Positions 1 through 8,797 of a stretch of DNA of 64,000 bases are shown here, one piece after another. Below the pieces are notes generated by a model that searched no databases, was not told the origin of the DNA, and was given only the letters and a program-made list of their open reading frames with translations. Both the position numbers and the translations under genes were made by a program. The DNA comes from JABFXX01 sp036489755 (GTDB taxonomy: Bacteria > Myxococcota_A > Polyangia > Haliangiales > Haliangiaceae): assembly GCA_036489755.1 (NCBI GenBank), contig DASXFD010000075.1, forward strand, positions 1 through 64,000. Direction: 5' to 3'. How positions within the stretch are numbered: position 1 is the first letter of the stretch; each line of letters begins with the position of its first letter.

Positions 1-68
1 TCAATTGGTGCGGCTGCTCGCTGCTGCGAACAGCCGACAAGAGCCAATGCGATCAACCAGCGCGTCAT
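1..68 (-). CDS. Lipoprotein, N-terminal fragment cut by the window edge
   Basis: Reading down from an ATG at 66-68 on the minus strand gives MTRWLIALALVGCSQQRAAA, a signal peptide with lipobox LVGC and a +1 Cys at residue 13. A strong Shine-Dalgarno, GAGGTGA, lies about 5 bases upstream (75-81 on the minus strand), which fixes the start. Only 22 codons are inside the window, so the mature function cannot be assessed. The frame stays open to the edge. Expected location is the inner or outer membrane leaflet, as a lipid-anchored protein. Confidence 0.6.
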   Translation of the reverse strand, partial: MTRWLIALALVGCSQQRAAAPI

Positions 69-514
69 CAGTGTCACCTCGCGCGGCGCATTGTATGCAA
101 TTCGACGACCGCGAGGTGGTCACGCGATGTCATGCGGTTACGCGACGCTGGGCTCAGAACTTTGGTTCGCACGGCGGCCGTGTCGAGCGCGAGCCGTACA
201 CCTCGTCTCCGCTAGACGTGATCTTCAACTGCGTGGCGCAGTCGAGAAAGCCGCGGCGGAGACGCATCGAAGAATGGGGACGCGAACCCGTGTGCTCGCA
301 GACGCTGCGACGTTCGTCGTAGGTGGTCTCGTCGGGAAACGCTGCCGAAACGCGTGGCCAAAATTTGCCACGACCCGCCCGATCCGGGCCGACATGCCCG
401 GATCACGACGGAGCAACGCTTGCGCTCGCATGCGCCGCGGTTTGGGCCACGGGCCCAGCGTCGCGTGCGCGCGATAACCGATTGCGCCGCGTGCGATCGC
501 GCAGCGATCTCTGA
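69..514. other. Non-coding or unassigned stretch
   Basis: Apart from the ribosome-binding site of the lipoprotein at its left end, I see no convincing gene here. The open frames on both strands are short and rich in Arg, as expected of random frames in GC-rich DNA, and none has a signal peptide, recognised motif or good ribosome-binding site. Confidence 0.4.
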
Positions 515-1879
515 CTACTCGATGTACACGGCGAGCGTGTAGTCCGTGCCCGTGCTCGAGAAGAAGTCGGCCGCGAGCGACACGTAGTACGTGCCGGCCG
601 TCGTGATCGCCGTCGTCGTGTAGTCCTGCTCGCCGCTGTCGAACTCGGTGTCCGTTCCAGCGTTGGCGAGCGACGTGTACACGGTGAAGATGACCGCCGC
701 GCCGCCGGTGTTGACGAGGTGGATCGACTTGCCGACGTCACCGGCGGTGACCGTGAACTTGACCCACTGCTCGCCCGACGGCGAGTTGCCGACGTCGCCG
801 CCGGTCCCGAGCGCGGGCGGGGTGATCGTCACGGCGGTGGCGTCGGAAACGTCCGTATCCGGAATCGCGGTCGTGGTGGTCAACGCGACGTCGGCTTGCG
901 CGAGCGTGTACATGTAGCTCGACTCGCCGGTCTCGTCCCAATAGATGTAGTACTCGAGCGCGCCTTGCGTCGTGTTGATCGTGCCGAACGTCGAGTGGAT
1001 GAAGCCGTCCCAATCGGCGAAGTGACCGCTCGCCGGCAGCGCGAACACGTCGGGCTGCGCGTTCAGGTCGGTCGCCGTCATCTCGAGATCGGTCACATCG
1101 GGCGCTGTGCCCGGCGTGAACGAGTAGAGCGTCGAGCCGAGTGCGGTCCCGTACGTCGCGGTGGTCGGCGTGCCGGCCGTGATCGCGGTTGCCGTGCGCG
1201 GCATGATCGTCAGCGCGCCGACCGGCGTCTCCACGACATTGCCGCCCTGTGGGCCGCTCTCGACCGCGATCGAGCCACCGGCGCCGGCGTCGACGTCGAT
1301 CAGCAGGAACGCGACGAGCGAAAACGGCTGGACGCTCTCGATCAGGTAGCTCACACCGGCGGGTGTGGACAGGGCGAGATTCGGATAGATCGTGTTGCCG
1401 TCGTCGTCGGTGGACGTCGTCGTGTCGAATGGGTTCGCGACGTCGACGTCCGTAATCTGGACCTCGACGATCGAGCCCTGCGCGGCCGTGCCGGCCATCA
1501 GCGCGGACGCCGGTGCGTCGACCTCGAACGCCTTCGACAACGTGTACGTGTCCGAGCCCTGCATGACGGTGACGTCCTGCATGCCGGGCGTCGCACCGTC
1601 ACCGATCGCGATATCGGCGAACAGATCGGTCGGGCTCGCCGCCGTGACGCTCGAGACCGTGATGCCCGTACCGAAGCTCAGCGTCGCAGCGCTCGTCCAG
1701 CTCGTGGCGTCGCCCGTGACCTCGACGCGCACGGTGCGGCCGATGAAGCCATTCGCCGGGAACACCCCGTTCGCCGTCGGCGTGACCGAGTCCGAGCCGT
1801 TGTCGTCATCACCGTTGTTGTTGCTGGTGCACGCCACCAGCACGAGCCCCGAGAGCAAAGCTAGACCCATTTTCCGCAT
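515..1879 (-). CDS. Secreted lipoprotein with IPT-like and pre-peptidase C-terminal-like domains
   Basis: A 454-residue lipoprotein. The start is the ATG at 1879: AGAGGA sits 8 bases upstream, and the frame begins MRKMGLALLSGLVLVAC with lipobox LVAC. An Asp/Asn-rich linker follows. Residues about 30-120 resemble an IPT/TIG Ig-like fold (a 'VFPANGFIGRTV' strand opening). The last about 100 residues resemble a bacterial pre-peptidase C-terminal (PPC) beta-sandwich, with 'WVKFTVTAGDVGKSIHL' and 'TAGTYYVSLAAD'. PPC domains normally decorate secreted hydrolases, but no catalytic domain is visible, so this is more likely a surface or adhesion protein. It is transcribed divergently from the collagen-like lipoprotein. 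The much longer upstream open frame is an Arg-rich antisense shadow of that neighbour. Confidence 0.75.
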   Translation of the reverse strand: MRKMGLALLSGLVLVACTSNNNGDDDNGSDSVTPTANGVFPANGFIGRTVRVEVTGDATSWTSAATLSFGTGITVSSVTAASPTDLFADIAIGDGATPGMQDVTVMQGSDTYTLSKAFEVDAPASALMAGTAAQGSIVEVQITDVDVANPFDTTTSTDDDGNTIYPNLALSTPAGVSYLIESVQPFSLVAFLLIDVDAGAGGSIAVESGPQGGNVVETPVGALTIMPRTATAITAGTPTTATYGTALGSTLYSFTPGTAPDVTDLEMTATDLNAQPDVFALPASGHFADWDGFIHSTFGTINTTQGALEYYIYWDETGESSYMYTLAQADVALTTTTAIPDTDVSDATAVTITPPALGTGGDVGNSPSGEQWVKFTVTAGDVGKSIHLVNTGGAAVIFTVYTSLANAGTDTEFDSGEQDYTTTAITTAGTYYVSLAADFFSSTGTDYTLAVYIE

Positions 1880-2020
1880 GCGATCGTTCCTCTTCATTCG
1901 TGTGAAGTTTCGTAACCGGCGGACACTCACACGGGGCGCGACGCCCTGTAAACGCCAAACTTTCCGTTCGTTCGAGTCGATCTCGTGCGACCACGCGCGA
2001 CCTCGCGGCTCCAAGCGGTC
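1880..2020. promoter_or_regulatory. Divergent intergenic region with an 8-bp inverted repeat
   Basis: This region separates two divergent lipoprotein genes and must carry both promoters. It contains an inverted repeat, ACGGGGCG (1931-1938), CGA, CGCCCTGT (1942-1949), with one G-T wobble. This could be an operator or merely a GC-rich hairpin. No confident -35/-10 pair was seen. Confidence 0.3.
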
Positions 2021-3175
2021 ATGGACAGCTTTGTTCGGCTCGCTGCGGTGGTGCTCGCGCTGCTGGTTGGTTGCGGTCACGAAGACGGAACCGAAGGGAC
2101 GCCGGGCCCGCAAGGCGAGCAAGGTCCGGCGGGGCCGCAAGGTCCGGTGGGACCGCCCGGTCAGGTCACGGTCCTCGACGGCGGCGTCATCGAAGGGCCG
2201 CCCGGGCCGCAAGGTCCGGAAGGACCAGCGGGTCCGATGGGCGCGACCGGTGCGATGGGCGCAATGGGCGCGATGGGCGCGACTGGCCCGATGGGCCCGA
2301 TGGGCACGGGCGGCGCGACGGGCGCGCAAGGTCCCGCGGGTCCCGCGGGCGCGCAAGGCGCACAAGGCGTCGCGGGTGCGCAGGGCCCTGGCGGCTCGAT
2401 CTATGGTGAAGAGGCGGCTGCGTTCGCAGGGTTCACGGCGACGCCGATCACCGGTGGGCCGGGTGGTCGCGACAAGATGCACGCCGCCTGCGCCGCCGCG
2501 TTTTCGGGATCGCATCTGTGCCACGCGTCCGAGTACGACGACGCGGCGCCGGCGACTCAGCCGCCGGCCTCCGGCGCGTGGATCGACGAGAGCGGCTCGA
2601 TCGACACCGGCGACAGCGAGGTCGACGTCGTCGGGATCCTTGCTGGCCCCAACGTCGGGCGCTACGTCGGACAGCTCGACACCGGCAACTGCGAGAACTG
2701 GACGGCGGCATCTTCGGGCGTATCCGGCGCGACGATCGCCACGAACGGGATCACGACCGCGCAGTGCAACACGACGCATGTCGTCGCGTGCTGCTCGACG
2801 CCGTTCCGCGAAAAATTTGCCGGGTTCACACCCACGAGCTCGACGGGCGTCGCCGGCGGCCGTTACGCGATGCACACGTTGTGCGGCACGGCGTTCCCGG
2901 GCAGCCATCTCTGTCACGTCTCGGAATTTTATCGCACGCAGACGGCGACGACGCCGCCCGCCGGCGGCGCGTGGATCGACGAGAGCGGCTATCCCGCGAA
3001 CGAGATCTACGTCAACGCGGTGCTCGCCGCGCGCGACATCGGCCGGTACACCGGGCAGCTCGACACCGGAAACTGCCAGAACTGGTCGACCGCGACCTCC
3101 GGCGCGATCGTCACGGCGTCGGGCATCTCGACCGCTACGTGCACGACCTCACTTCCGCTCGCGTGCTGCAAGTAA
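2021..3175 (+). CDS. Collagen-like lipoprotein with duplicated Cys-rich C-terminal domain
   Basis: A 384-residue lipoprotein starting at ATG 2021: MDSFVRLAAVVLALLVGC, lipobox LVGC, Cys18. Next come two blocks of Gly-X-Y collagen-like triplets, separated by a short non-collagen insert (VTVLDGGVIE). The second block is the longer and is rich in GAM/GPM/GAQ triplets. After the triplets, two about 115-residue homologous domains are arranged in tandem. Each has 'GSHLCH.SE', 'GAWIDESG', 'VGRYVGQLDTGNC.NW' or 'IGRYTGQLDTGNCQNW', and a terminal 'ACC' Cys pair. The architecture suggests a trimeric stalk carrying Cys-stabilised heads on the cell surface. The head domain is not one I can name with confidence. 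An upstream in-frame start at 1985 would place 12 residues before the signal peptide and is unlikely. Confidence 0.8.
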   Translation: MDSFVRLAAVVLALLVGCGHEDGTEGTPGPQGEQGPAGPQGPVGPPGQVTVLDGGVIEGPPGPQGPEGPAGPMGATGAMGAMGAMGATGPMGPMGTGGATGAQGPAGPAGAQGAQGVAGAQGPGGSIYGEEAAAFAGFTATPITGGPGGRDKMHAACAAAFSGSHLCHASEYDDAAPATQPPASGAWIDESGSIDTGDSEVDVVGILAGPNVGRYVGQLDTGNCENWTAASSGVSGATIATNGITTAQCNTTHVVACCSTPFREKFAGFTPTSSTGVAGGRYAMHTLCGTAFPGSHLCHVSEFYRTQTATTPPAGGAWIDESGYPANEIYVNAVLAARDIGRYTGQLDTGNCQNWSTATSGAIVTASGISTATCTTSLPLACCK

Positions 3176-3412
3176 CATACGGATCGAATGGCTGGACGGA
3201 CCCGCATCGCGTTGATCGCGAGCACGCACTTACGTGCACCGTCGCGCATGCAGATACGCCGCCGCCGCCGGCGCTCGACCTCATTTTCGACGCCGCCGGC
3301 AGCACCTGGGTCGCGCGAGCGGCGACACGCGGCTCGCGGACGTCACGAACGGCGCGCCGTAGCTCACGGCAGCTCGAACGCGCCGGCCGGCGGGTCCGTT
3401 ACGCCATGCGCG

Positions 3413-3748
3413 TCAGCCATCGTCGTCGGTCTGGATATCGACGAACCGCAGGCTCGCTTTGTAGTCGTCGAGCGTCGTCGGCGCGAACGCGGCGACGCGG
3501 ATGATCCCCTTCACGTCGGGCGACGCGACGACGACCGCGCCACGCGACGGCCACACCATCTCGGCTCCCGTGAGCACGTCGTTCCGCCACTGGTAATCGA
3601 GACGGTGCTCGGGCGTGCAGAGCGCTTTGACGTACGCGGCGGCATCGCCGGGCGGATAGACCGCATCGAGCAAGACGATGTGGCCTCGAGCGTCGAGCCA
3701 CACGAGGATCTTCGGAAGCTTCGCCGACGAAAACCATTTGATCGTCAT
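3413..3748 (-). CDS. Hypothetical small protein
   Basis: A 111-residue soluble protein beginning MTIKWFSSAKLPKILVWLD. I chose ATG 3748 because AAGG lies 5 bases upstream; a GTG at 3772 would add eight residues. No signal peptide, membrane helix or recognised motif is present; an alternation of short strands and helices is likely. It follows the kinase gene on the same strand after about 75 bases and may be cotranscribed. The frame is open, without a stop, from the kinase terminator codon down to this gene, so both lie in one frame separated by a single TGA. Function unknown. Confidence 0.5.
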   Translation of the reverse strand: MTIKWFSSAKLPKILVWLDARGHIVLLDAVYPPGDAAAYVKALCTPEHRLDYQWRNDVLTGAEMVWPSRGAVVVASPDVKGIIRVAAFAPTTLDDYKASLRFVDIQTDDDG

Positions 3749-3823
3749 CAGCGCCTTGCGATCCGCGAGCACGCCGCGCGACTCGGTTGGATGCGAATCG
3801 TCTCGACGATCGCAGTGACGAGC

Positions 3824-5782
3824 TCAGGTCGGCGTGAACTGGATCGTCAGCGCGACTTGCGCGGTCCCGACGTCCGGTGCCTGCTGGGTCTGGACCTGTC
3901 CGACCGCACCGCTAACGCACGAGGCGAGCGATCCGAAGCTCGCTCCGCCTGCCGAAACGTTCGTCGCCGCGCTGTTCTCGTCGATCTCGAATCGCAGCGT
4001 CACCTTCACCATCGGCGTCTTCTTCTGCGAGCTCGCGGCGCTGCGATAGCACGCGCGCACAGCCGGCAGCACGCGCTCGACGCCGCGGCGGACGACCGAG
4101 TTCGGCAGCGGACCGTTGACGTCGAGGTTCACGATGCTCGGCATCGCATCCATCGATCCGACGACGACGGGCGCAGGGGCCGCTCTCACCGGCGCCGGTT
4201 GCGGCACGGGCGCGGGTTTCGTCGGCGCGGCTGCCACGGGCGCGATCGGCGGAGGAGTAGGTGCCTCGACCTGTTTCGGTGGCGTGTCGACGACGACCGG
4301 CGTCTCGACCGGTGCCGGCGTCGACTGCTGCATCGCGGCAGCGGACGAGCCGGCCTTGCTGGTCGCGAGCGATTTGCCCGCGACGACGCGCGGCCGAGTC
4401 GTGAATCGGTTCTGCGGACCTTTCTTGAGCGTCGGCTTCACCGCGGTCTCGGTCGGCCGCTCGGGCGGTGGTGGTGCCGGCGCTTCGACCGGTGCGGGCG
4501 CGGGCTCGGTTTCGGTGCGGACCGCAACCGGCGGTGCGACTGCAGCCGGCGGTGCGGGCGTCTGCGGCGCGGCAGCCACTCGCTTGTTCGCGGCGTCGCT
4601 CGTTTTCGCGGAGTATTGCAGCCACGCGTAGCCACCTGCGCCCGCAGCGACGACCACGACCAACGCGCCCGCGGCGAACAGACCGCGACGCTTCGGTGCC
4701 GTAGGCAGCGATACCGCGCGCACGTTCGGGTTCGAAGGCGACGAGATGCGGAGGCTCGGGTTCGAAGCGGACGGCGAGCGCAGACTCGCGTGCGAACCGG
4801 AGATCGAGCCGAACGGCGGTTGCGACGACATGCGGCTCGAATTGCGAACTCGCTCGAGCGTTCCGGGGAACGGCGTGACCGACGTGCCGAACTGAGCCTG
4901 GATGAGCAGCGCATCGGCGTCGGCGGGCAACGCCGCTTCGAGCGCGAACAGGAACTCGTCCATCGTCGCGTAGCGCTCGTCGAGATCTTTGGCGAGCGCG
5001 CGAAGCAGGACGAGCTCGAGCGCGGGAGGCAGGTCCGGGTTGAACGAGGTCGGCAGCGGCAACGGCGACGAGACCTGCATCTGGAGCACCTTCAGCAGAT
5101 TCTCGTCGGAGAACGGAACGCGCCCGACGAGCATCAAGTAGAGGACGATCCCGAACGAGTAGATGTCGGAACGCGGATCGACCTCCTCGCCGCGACACGC
5201 TTCGGGCGACATGTACATCGGGCTGCCGAGCGCTTCGCCGGTCTTCGTCATGCGATCGTTGACAGGCAACCGCGCGATGCCGAAGTCGAGGACCTTCACG
5301 CTCCATCGACCCTGGCTGCGCTGCACGAGAAAGATGTTCTCGGGTTTGACGTCGCGATGGATGATGCCTTCGGCGTGCGCATGCGCGAGAGCGCGCGCGA
5401 CCGGCACCGCGACGGCCACCACCTCTTCGAGTGTCATCCGTCCGTCTTCGAGCCGATCGGCTAGCGTCAGTCCGCGCAGCAGCTCCATCACGAAGTACGG
5501 TCGGCCGTCGACTGTGACGCCGAAGTCCGAGATCGAGACGATGTTCTCGTGATCGAGCTGCGAGGCTGCGTGCGCCTCTTGCGTGAAGCGCGCGCGCGCT
5601 TCCGGGTTCGACGTGTGCTGGCTCGATAGAACCTTCGCCGCGAATCGCTTGAGCAGCGTCTGATGCTCGACGAGGTACACGACCGCCATTCCGCCCATGC
5701 CGATTCGCTCGAGGACCCGGTAGTCCTTTCCCAACATCGAACCGACCAGCGGATCCGACTCTGCGCTGGAGCTCTGTGCCAT
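3824..5782 (-). CDS. Membrane Ser/Thr protein kinase with AgmX/PglI-like C-terminal domain
   Basis: A 652-residue Hanks-type kinase. Residues about 20-285 hold the complete catalytic domain: glycine loop GMGGMAVV, Lys in 'FAAKVL', catalytic loop HRDVKPEN, DFGIA and 'MYMSPEA'. A Ser-rich juxtamembrane segment follows, then a single transmembrane helix at about 366-388. A long Pro/Ala/Val linker leads to a C-terminal domain (about 560-652) with 'VRACYRSAAS', 'RFEIDENS' and 'LASCVSGAV', which matches the AgmX/PglI C-terminal domain of myxobacterial motility proteins. The kinase therefore sits in the cytoplasm and the C-terminal domain in the periplasm. ATG 5782 is preferred because it lies just before the kinase fold, although its ribosome-binding site is weak. 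ATG 5842 is an alternative and would make the palindrome at 5806-5834 coding. Confidence 0.85.
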   Translation of the reverse strand: MAQSSSAESDPLVGSMLGKDYRVLERIGMGGMAVVYLVEHQTLLKRFAAKVLSSQHTSNPEARARFTQEAHAASQLDHENIVSISDFGVTVDGRPYFVMELLRGLTLADRLEDGRMTLEEVVAVAVPVARALAHAHAEGIIHRDVKPENIFLVQRSQGRWSVKVLDFGIARLPVNDRMTKTGEALGSPMYMSPEACRGEEVDPRSDIYSFGIVLYLMLVGRVPFSDENLLKVLQMQVSSPLPLPTSFNPDLPPALELVLLRALAKDLDERYATMDEFLFALEAALPADADALLIQAQFGTSVTPFPGTLERVRNSSRMSSQPPFGSISGSHASLRSPSASNPSLRISSPSNPNVRAVSLPTAPKRRGLFAAGALVVVVAAGAGGYAWLQYSAKTSDAANKRVAAAPQTPAPPAAVAPPVAVRTETEPAPAPVEAPAPPPPERPTETAVKPTLKKGPQNRFTTRPRVVAGKSLATSKAGSSAAAMQQSTPAPVETPVVVDTPPKQVEAPTPPPIAPVAAAPTKPAPVPQPAPVRAAPAPVVVGSMDAMPSIVNLDVNGPLPNSVVRRGVERVLPAVRACYRSAASSQKKTPMVKVTLRFEIDENSAATNVSAGGASFGSLASCVSGAVGQVQTQQAPDVGTAQVALTIQFTPT

Positions 5783-5805
5783 AGCGTGCGCCGAGTATAT
5801 CGCAC

Positions 5806-5834
5806 GCACGACGTTCGCCGGACGAACGTCGTGC
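5806..5834. promoter_or_regulatory. Perfect 12-bp inverted repeat, candidate operator
   Basis: GCACGACGTTCG (5806-5817), spacer CCGGA, then CGAACGTCGTGC (5823-5834), a perfect dyad. It lies 24 bases upstream of the preferred kinase start and about 105 bases upstream of the porin start, inside the divergent promoter region. It could bind a dimeric regulator controlling either gene, or form an RNA hairpin in the kinase leader. It is not followed by a T-run on either strand, so a terminator is unlikely. Confidence 0.5.
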
Positions 5835-5938
5835 TCTGACATGTCGGTGAAAGGGGCGTCCGCAGAACGAGGGGCTACAAAGTCGATACGTGGTTCGCGC
5901 CGCACTATGATGAGCGCACCGTTTGGGGGGAAACCACG

Positions 5939-7303
5939 GTGCTTGCTCGCCTAGTCTTCTTCGTCAGCATCGCCTCGTTGTTGGTGTCGTCGGCTGCGAT
6001 CGCGCAGCCCGCCGACCCAGCACCGGCAAAACAACCGGCTCCAGCTCCGTCGTCGGCGGATAAGCCCGCCAATCAAGGAAGCGATCAAGCGCCGCCACCG
6101 GCGCTACCGGATTCTCAGCCACCGGTGCCAGCAGCAACGCCGGCACCGGCAACGACTCAACCGCCGTCGGCGGTGGTGCCGACCCCGCCGACGATGACGG
6201 AGCGCACCGCGCAGCCGCAGCAAGTCGGATTTCGGCGCAACTTCGCCGGCTCGATCCAGCTCGATTACATGTACATCCCGACGGAGAGAACCGGACGCAC
6301 CGTCGCGATCGATGGCGCGACTGCCGAGGGCTCACTCAAGATCGCGATGGACTTCAACAGCAAGATGAGCGCGAGCGTGAAGGTCTGCGTCGCGTGTCAC
6401 GGCTTCGAGGTCGGCATGGCCTTCTTCGACGTGCGGTTCGCCGACGAGCTCAACTTTCGCGCCGGTCGGTTCACGCCGTCGTTCGGCGAGTTTCCGCTTC
6501 GCCACGATCCTGCGAACCACCGTACGAGCGACAAGCCGCTCATCTACGACATGGGTCGCATGGTGCGGTACCAGGAATGGAACGAAGGCATCTTGCCCTC
6601 GCCCTGGGTCGACAACGGGCTCGAGATCAACGGCACGCACTACTTCGGCGACCACGTACAGATGACGTACGCGGCGTACGCGATCGGTGGTCCGCGTGGC
6701 GATGCGAACCCGACCGACTTCGACTACATCCTGTCGCGCGATCCCAACGCCTACTACGCCGACAACAACTCGCGTCCGGTAATTGGCGGACAAGCCATCC
6801 TCAGCTACTTCAGCGGCAAGTACAGCGCGACGGTCGGCGCGTCCGGGATGGGCGGGACGTATGATCCCAACCACGCACTTCCGTTCTACATAGTCGGCGG
6901 ACACTTCGTATTGCGACTCAACGACTTCTTTCTTCGAGCGGAGTATCTGAATCGACGAACGAAGATGTACGTGAGCGACGACCCGGCCGAGGAGTTCAAG
7001 TACGGCCCGGGCCCCGACGGCAAGTACGATCCCTGGTTCGACAAGGATGGCGCATACGCCGAGCTCGAGATCCCGCTCGCGCGACGACTCACGGGCGTCT
7101 TGCGCGAGGATTGGATGAGACGTCGTGGCAACGTAGCCATCGACAGTCCGTTGCGCTCCGATAGCGAAGTGATCCGTAGCACCGCCGGTGTCGCGATCGC
7201 GATCGGCAGCTCACTTCGCCTCAAGCTGAGCTTCGAACGCTACGCGTTCACCGACTTCCAGAGCGAAGACGTGATCCACACCGGCATCGCAGGTCCATTC
7301 TAA
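5939..7303 (+). CDS. Outer-membrane porin-like barrel with an embedded CXXCH haem-c motif
   Basis: A 454-residue secreted protein. GTG 5939 follows a G-rich ribosome-binding site (GGGGGGA). The signal peptide is about residues 1-22, cleaved after AIA. A long Pro/Ala-rich linker runs to about 95. From there alternating amphipathic strands resemble a porin of the phosphate/short-chain type ('FRAGRFTPSFGEFPLRHD', 'YQEWNEGILPSPWVDNGLEI'), and the protein ends in Phe, as outer-membrane barrels usually do. Residues 150-154 read Cys-Val-Ala-Cys-His, a c-type haem attachment motif placed between two predicted strands. This is unusual for a porin and fits the cytochrome genes that follow. The downstream start is 10 bases after its stop, so it heads the redox operon. 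It is probably a channel or barrel partner of the lipoprotein cytochromes. Confidence 0.75.
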   Translation: MLARLVFFVSIASLLVSSAAIAQPADPAPAKQPAPAPSSADKPANQGSDQAPPPALPDSQPPVPAATPAPATTQPPSAVVPTPPTMTERTAQPQQVGFRRNFAGSIQLDYMYIPTERTGRTVAIDGATAEGSLKIAMDFNSKMSASVKVCVACHGFEVGMAFFDVRFADELNFRAGRFTPSFGEFPLRHDPANHRTSDKPLIYDMGRMVRYQEWNEGILPSPWVDNGLEINGTHYFGDHVQMTYAAYAIGGPRGDANPTDFDYILSRDPNAYYADNNSRPVIGGQAILSYFSGKYSATVGASGMGGTYDPNHALPFYIVGGHFVLRLNDFFLRAEYLNRRTKMYVSDDPAEEFKYGPGPDGKYDPWFDKDGAYAELEIPLARRLTGVLREDWMRRRGNVAIDSPLRSDSEVIRSTAGVAIAIGSSLRLKLSFERYAFTDFQSEDVIHTGIAGPF

Positions 7304-7313
7304 GGAGCTGATG

Positions 7314-8345
7314 ATGATCACCAAATGCTTGATCGTTGTCACGAGCCTCGCCGCATGCACGCTGCATCCGCTCGTCTCGGATGTTCCGCCCGACGGCCCA
7401 CCCGGCGACGGCGCCGCGACGAGCCTGCTGCCACCGGGCACGGTCGTGCCGGGCATTTCCACGAACGCCTCACTGCTCGCTCAGATCCGGATCAATGAAG
7501 GGCTCACCTACGCGACGCTGATGACCAACGGCGGGATCGTGACTCGGACCAGCGGCAAGTCGGCCGGCGCGACCGTCGAGTACTGGAACTTCGGCTCGGC
7601 GGCGCTCGAGACCAACGGCATCGCGGTGCTCGCGCCGCTCTACGTGTTCGGCACGGAGAACGGCTCGGCGTTCACACCGTCGACGCAGCATCCACCGTTG
7701 ATCGATACGATCTGCGGCGACACTCGGTACAGCGCGTTCCGGCGCGTGATCGACGTGCCGTTCACGAGTACGTACACGGGCCAGCTGATCACGTCGCTCG
7801 ACGCACTGAACGATGCGGTGAACCTCGGCATCGTCGGCACGCCGACTCCCGACGGCACGTGGGTCAACATGCCCGTCGTGCTCCCCGGCCTGTTGCTCGA
7901 GGTGGGCTCCGACGTGCCGCCTGCGCCGACGCAGCAAGTGTACGGTGAAGGCTATGTCGTCGACGTGTTCCAGCTCGGCACGAGCCTCGGCCGCCAGCCT
8001 CTCAAGAGCGGGCAGGTTCCGGTCGGGCAGGCGTCGAGCTTGCTGAGCGGCGTCGCGTCGGGTTCGGGCGTGCTGTCGACAACGCCGGATCCCGCGCTCG
8101 TCTTCCAGTACGCGATCCCGACCGTGGCTCCGACGACCACGCCCAACTACTCGCCGATCGCGACAACCGTGACCGTCCAGCTCGCGAGCGGCATCGCTCC
8201 GAGCGCGATCGAATCGGACAGTGATTTGTTCGTACGCAACTCGAGTGGCGCGGTCACCGGCTATTATGTTGCGAACGTGGCGAGCTACACGGTCACGACC
8301 ACGACGAGCAACATGCAGCTCCAGTTCACGGAGGGTTCTCCATGA
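7314..8345 (+). CDS. Lipoprotein of unknown function in the redox operon
   Basis: A 343-residue lipoprotein, MITKCLIVVTSLAAC, lipobox SLAAC. AAGGAG at 7302-7307 gives ideal spacing to ATG 7314; ATG 7311 is also possible. After the lipidation site comes a Pro/Gly/Asp linker, then a Thr/Val/Ser-rich, probably all-beta body with two Cys-poor halves. No haem, copper or catalytic motif is visible. It starts 10 bases after the porin stop and its end overlaps the next cytochrome gene by ATGA, so it is almost certainly translated with both. It may be a surface scaffold for the cytochromes; that is inference from position only. Confidence 0.7.
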   Translation: MITKCLIVVTSLAACTLHPLVSDVPPDGPPGDGAATSLLPPGTVVPGISTNASLLAQIRINEGLTYATLMTNGGIVTRTSGKSAGATVEYWNFGSAALETNGIAVLAPLYVFGTENGSAFTPSTQHPPLIDTICGDTRYSAFRRVIDVPFTSTYTGQLITSLDALNDAVNLGIVGTPTPDGTWVNMPVVLPGLLLEVGSDVPPAPTQQVYGEGYVVDVFQLGTSLGRQPLKSGQVPVGQASSLLSGVASGSGVLSTTPDPALVFQYAIPTVAPTTTPNYSPIATTVTVQLASGIAPSAIESDSDLFVRNSSGAVTGYYVANVASYTVTTTTSNMQLQFTEGSP

Positions 8346-8797
8346 GAGCGCTCGCCTTGGTCGTGCTCGCGAGCTGCACGATGTTCGACACGCCGGACGT
8401 CGGGCCGATCCTCAACCCGCCCGTCGACGGGGCAACCAACACCGAGACGACTCTCGGATGCACTGACGCCGACAGCGATCCGAGCACGATGGTGTCGTTC
8501 GGCAACGACATCCGTCCACTCATGCTGATGTCGCCCGGCGGTTGTTCGCCGTGTCACCTCGGCCGCATCACGTCAGGGCTCGATCTCAGCTCGTATGCGT
8601 CGATGCGCCGCGGCGGCATGATCTCCGGATCAAATATCATTATCCCGATGGAGCCGTGCGAGAGCATTCTTCCGGGGAAGCTCAGCCCGACGCCGCCGTT
8701 CGGGTCGCGGATGCCGTTCAACGGTCCGCCGTATTTCTCGGCGGCTCAGCTGCAACTCGTTCGAGACTGGATCGCAGAAGGAGCCCTGGACAACTAG
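8342..8797 (+). CDS. Mono-haem c-type cytochrome lipoprotein
   Basis: A 151-residue lipoprotein: MRALALVVLASC, lipobox LASC. Its haem site is C68-S-P-C71-H72. The sequence around it ('VSFGNDIRPLM', 'SGLDLSSYASMRRGG', 'RMPFNGPPYFSAAQLQLVRDWI') matches the compact cytochrome c domain found in planctomycete-type and DUF-linked cytochromes. The Met in RMPF is the likely sixth ligand. The start is fixed by GGAGGG and by an ATGA overlap with the preceding gene. Expected role is electron transfer at the outer membrane or periplasm, partnering the porin and the di-haem protein. Confidence 0.85.
   Translation: MRALALVVLASCTMFDTPDVGPILNPPVDGATNTETTLGCTDADSDPSTMVSFGNDIRPLMLMSPGGCSPCHLGRITSGLDLSSYASMRRGGMISGSNIIIPMEPCESILPGKLSPTPPFGSRMPFNGPPYFSAAQLQLVRDWIAEGALDN

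Noticed and set aside
1880..2917. N-terminal extension of the lipoprotein at 515-1879 to 800 residues
   Set aside because: The extension is an Arg-rich reverse read of the collagen-like gene. The signal peptide, lipobox and ribosome-binding site place the start at 1879.
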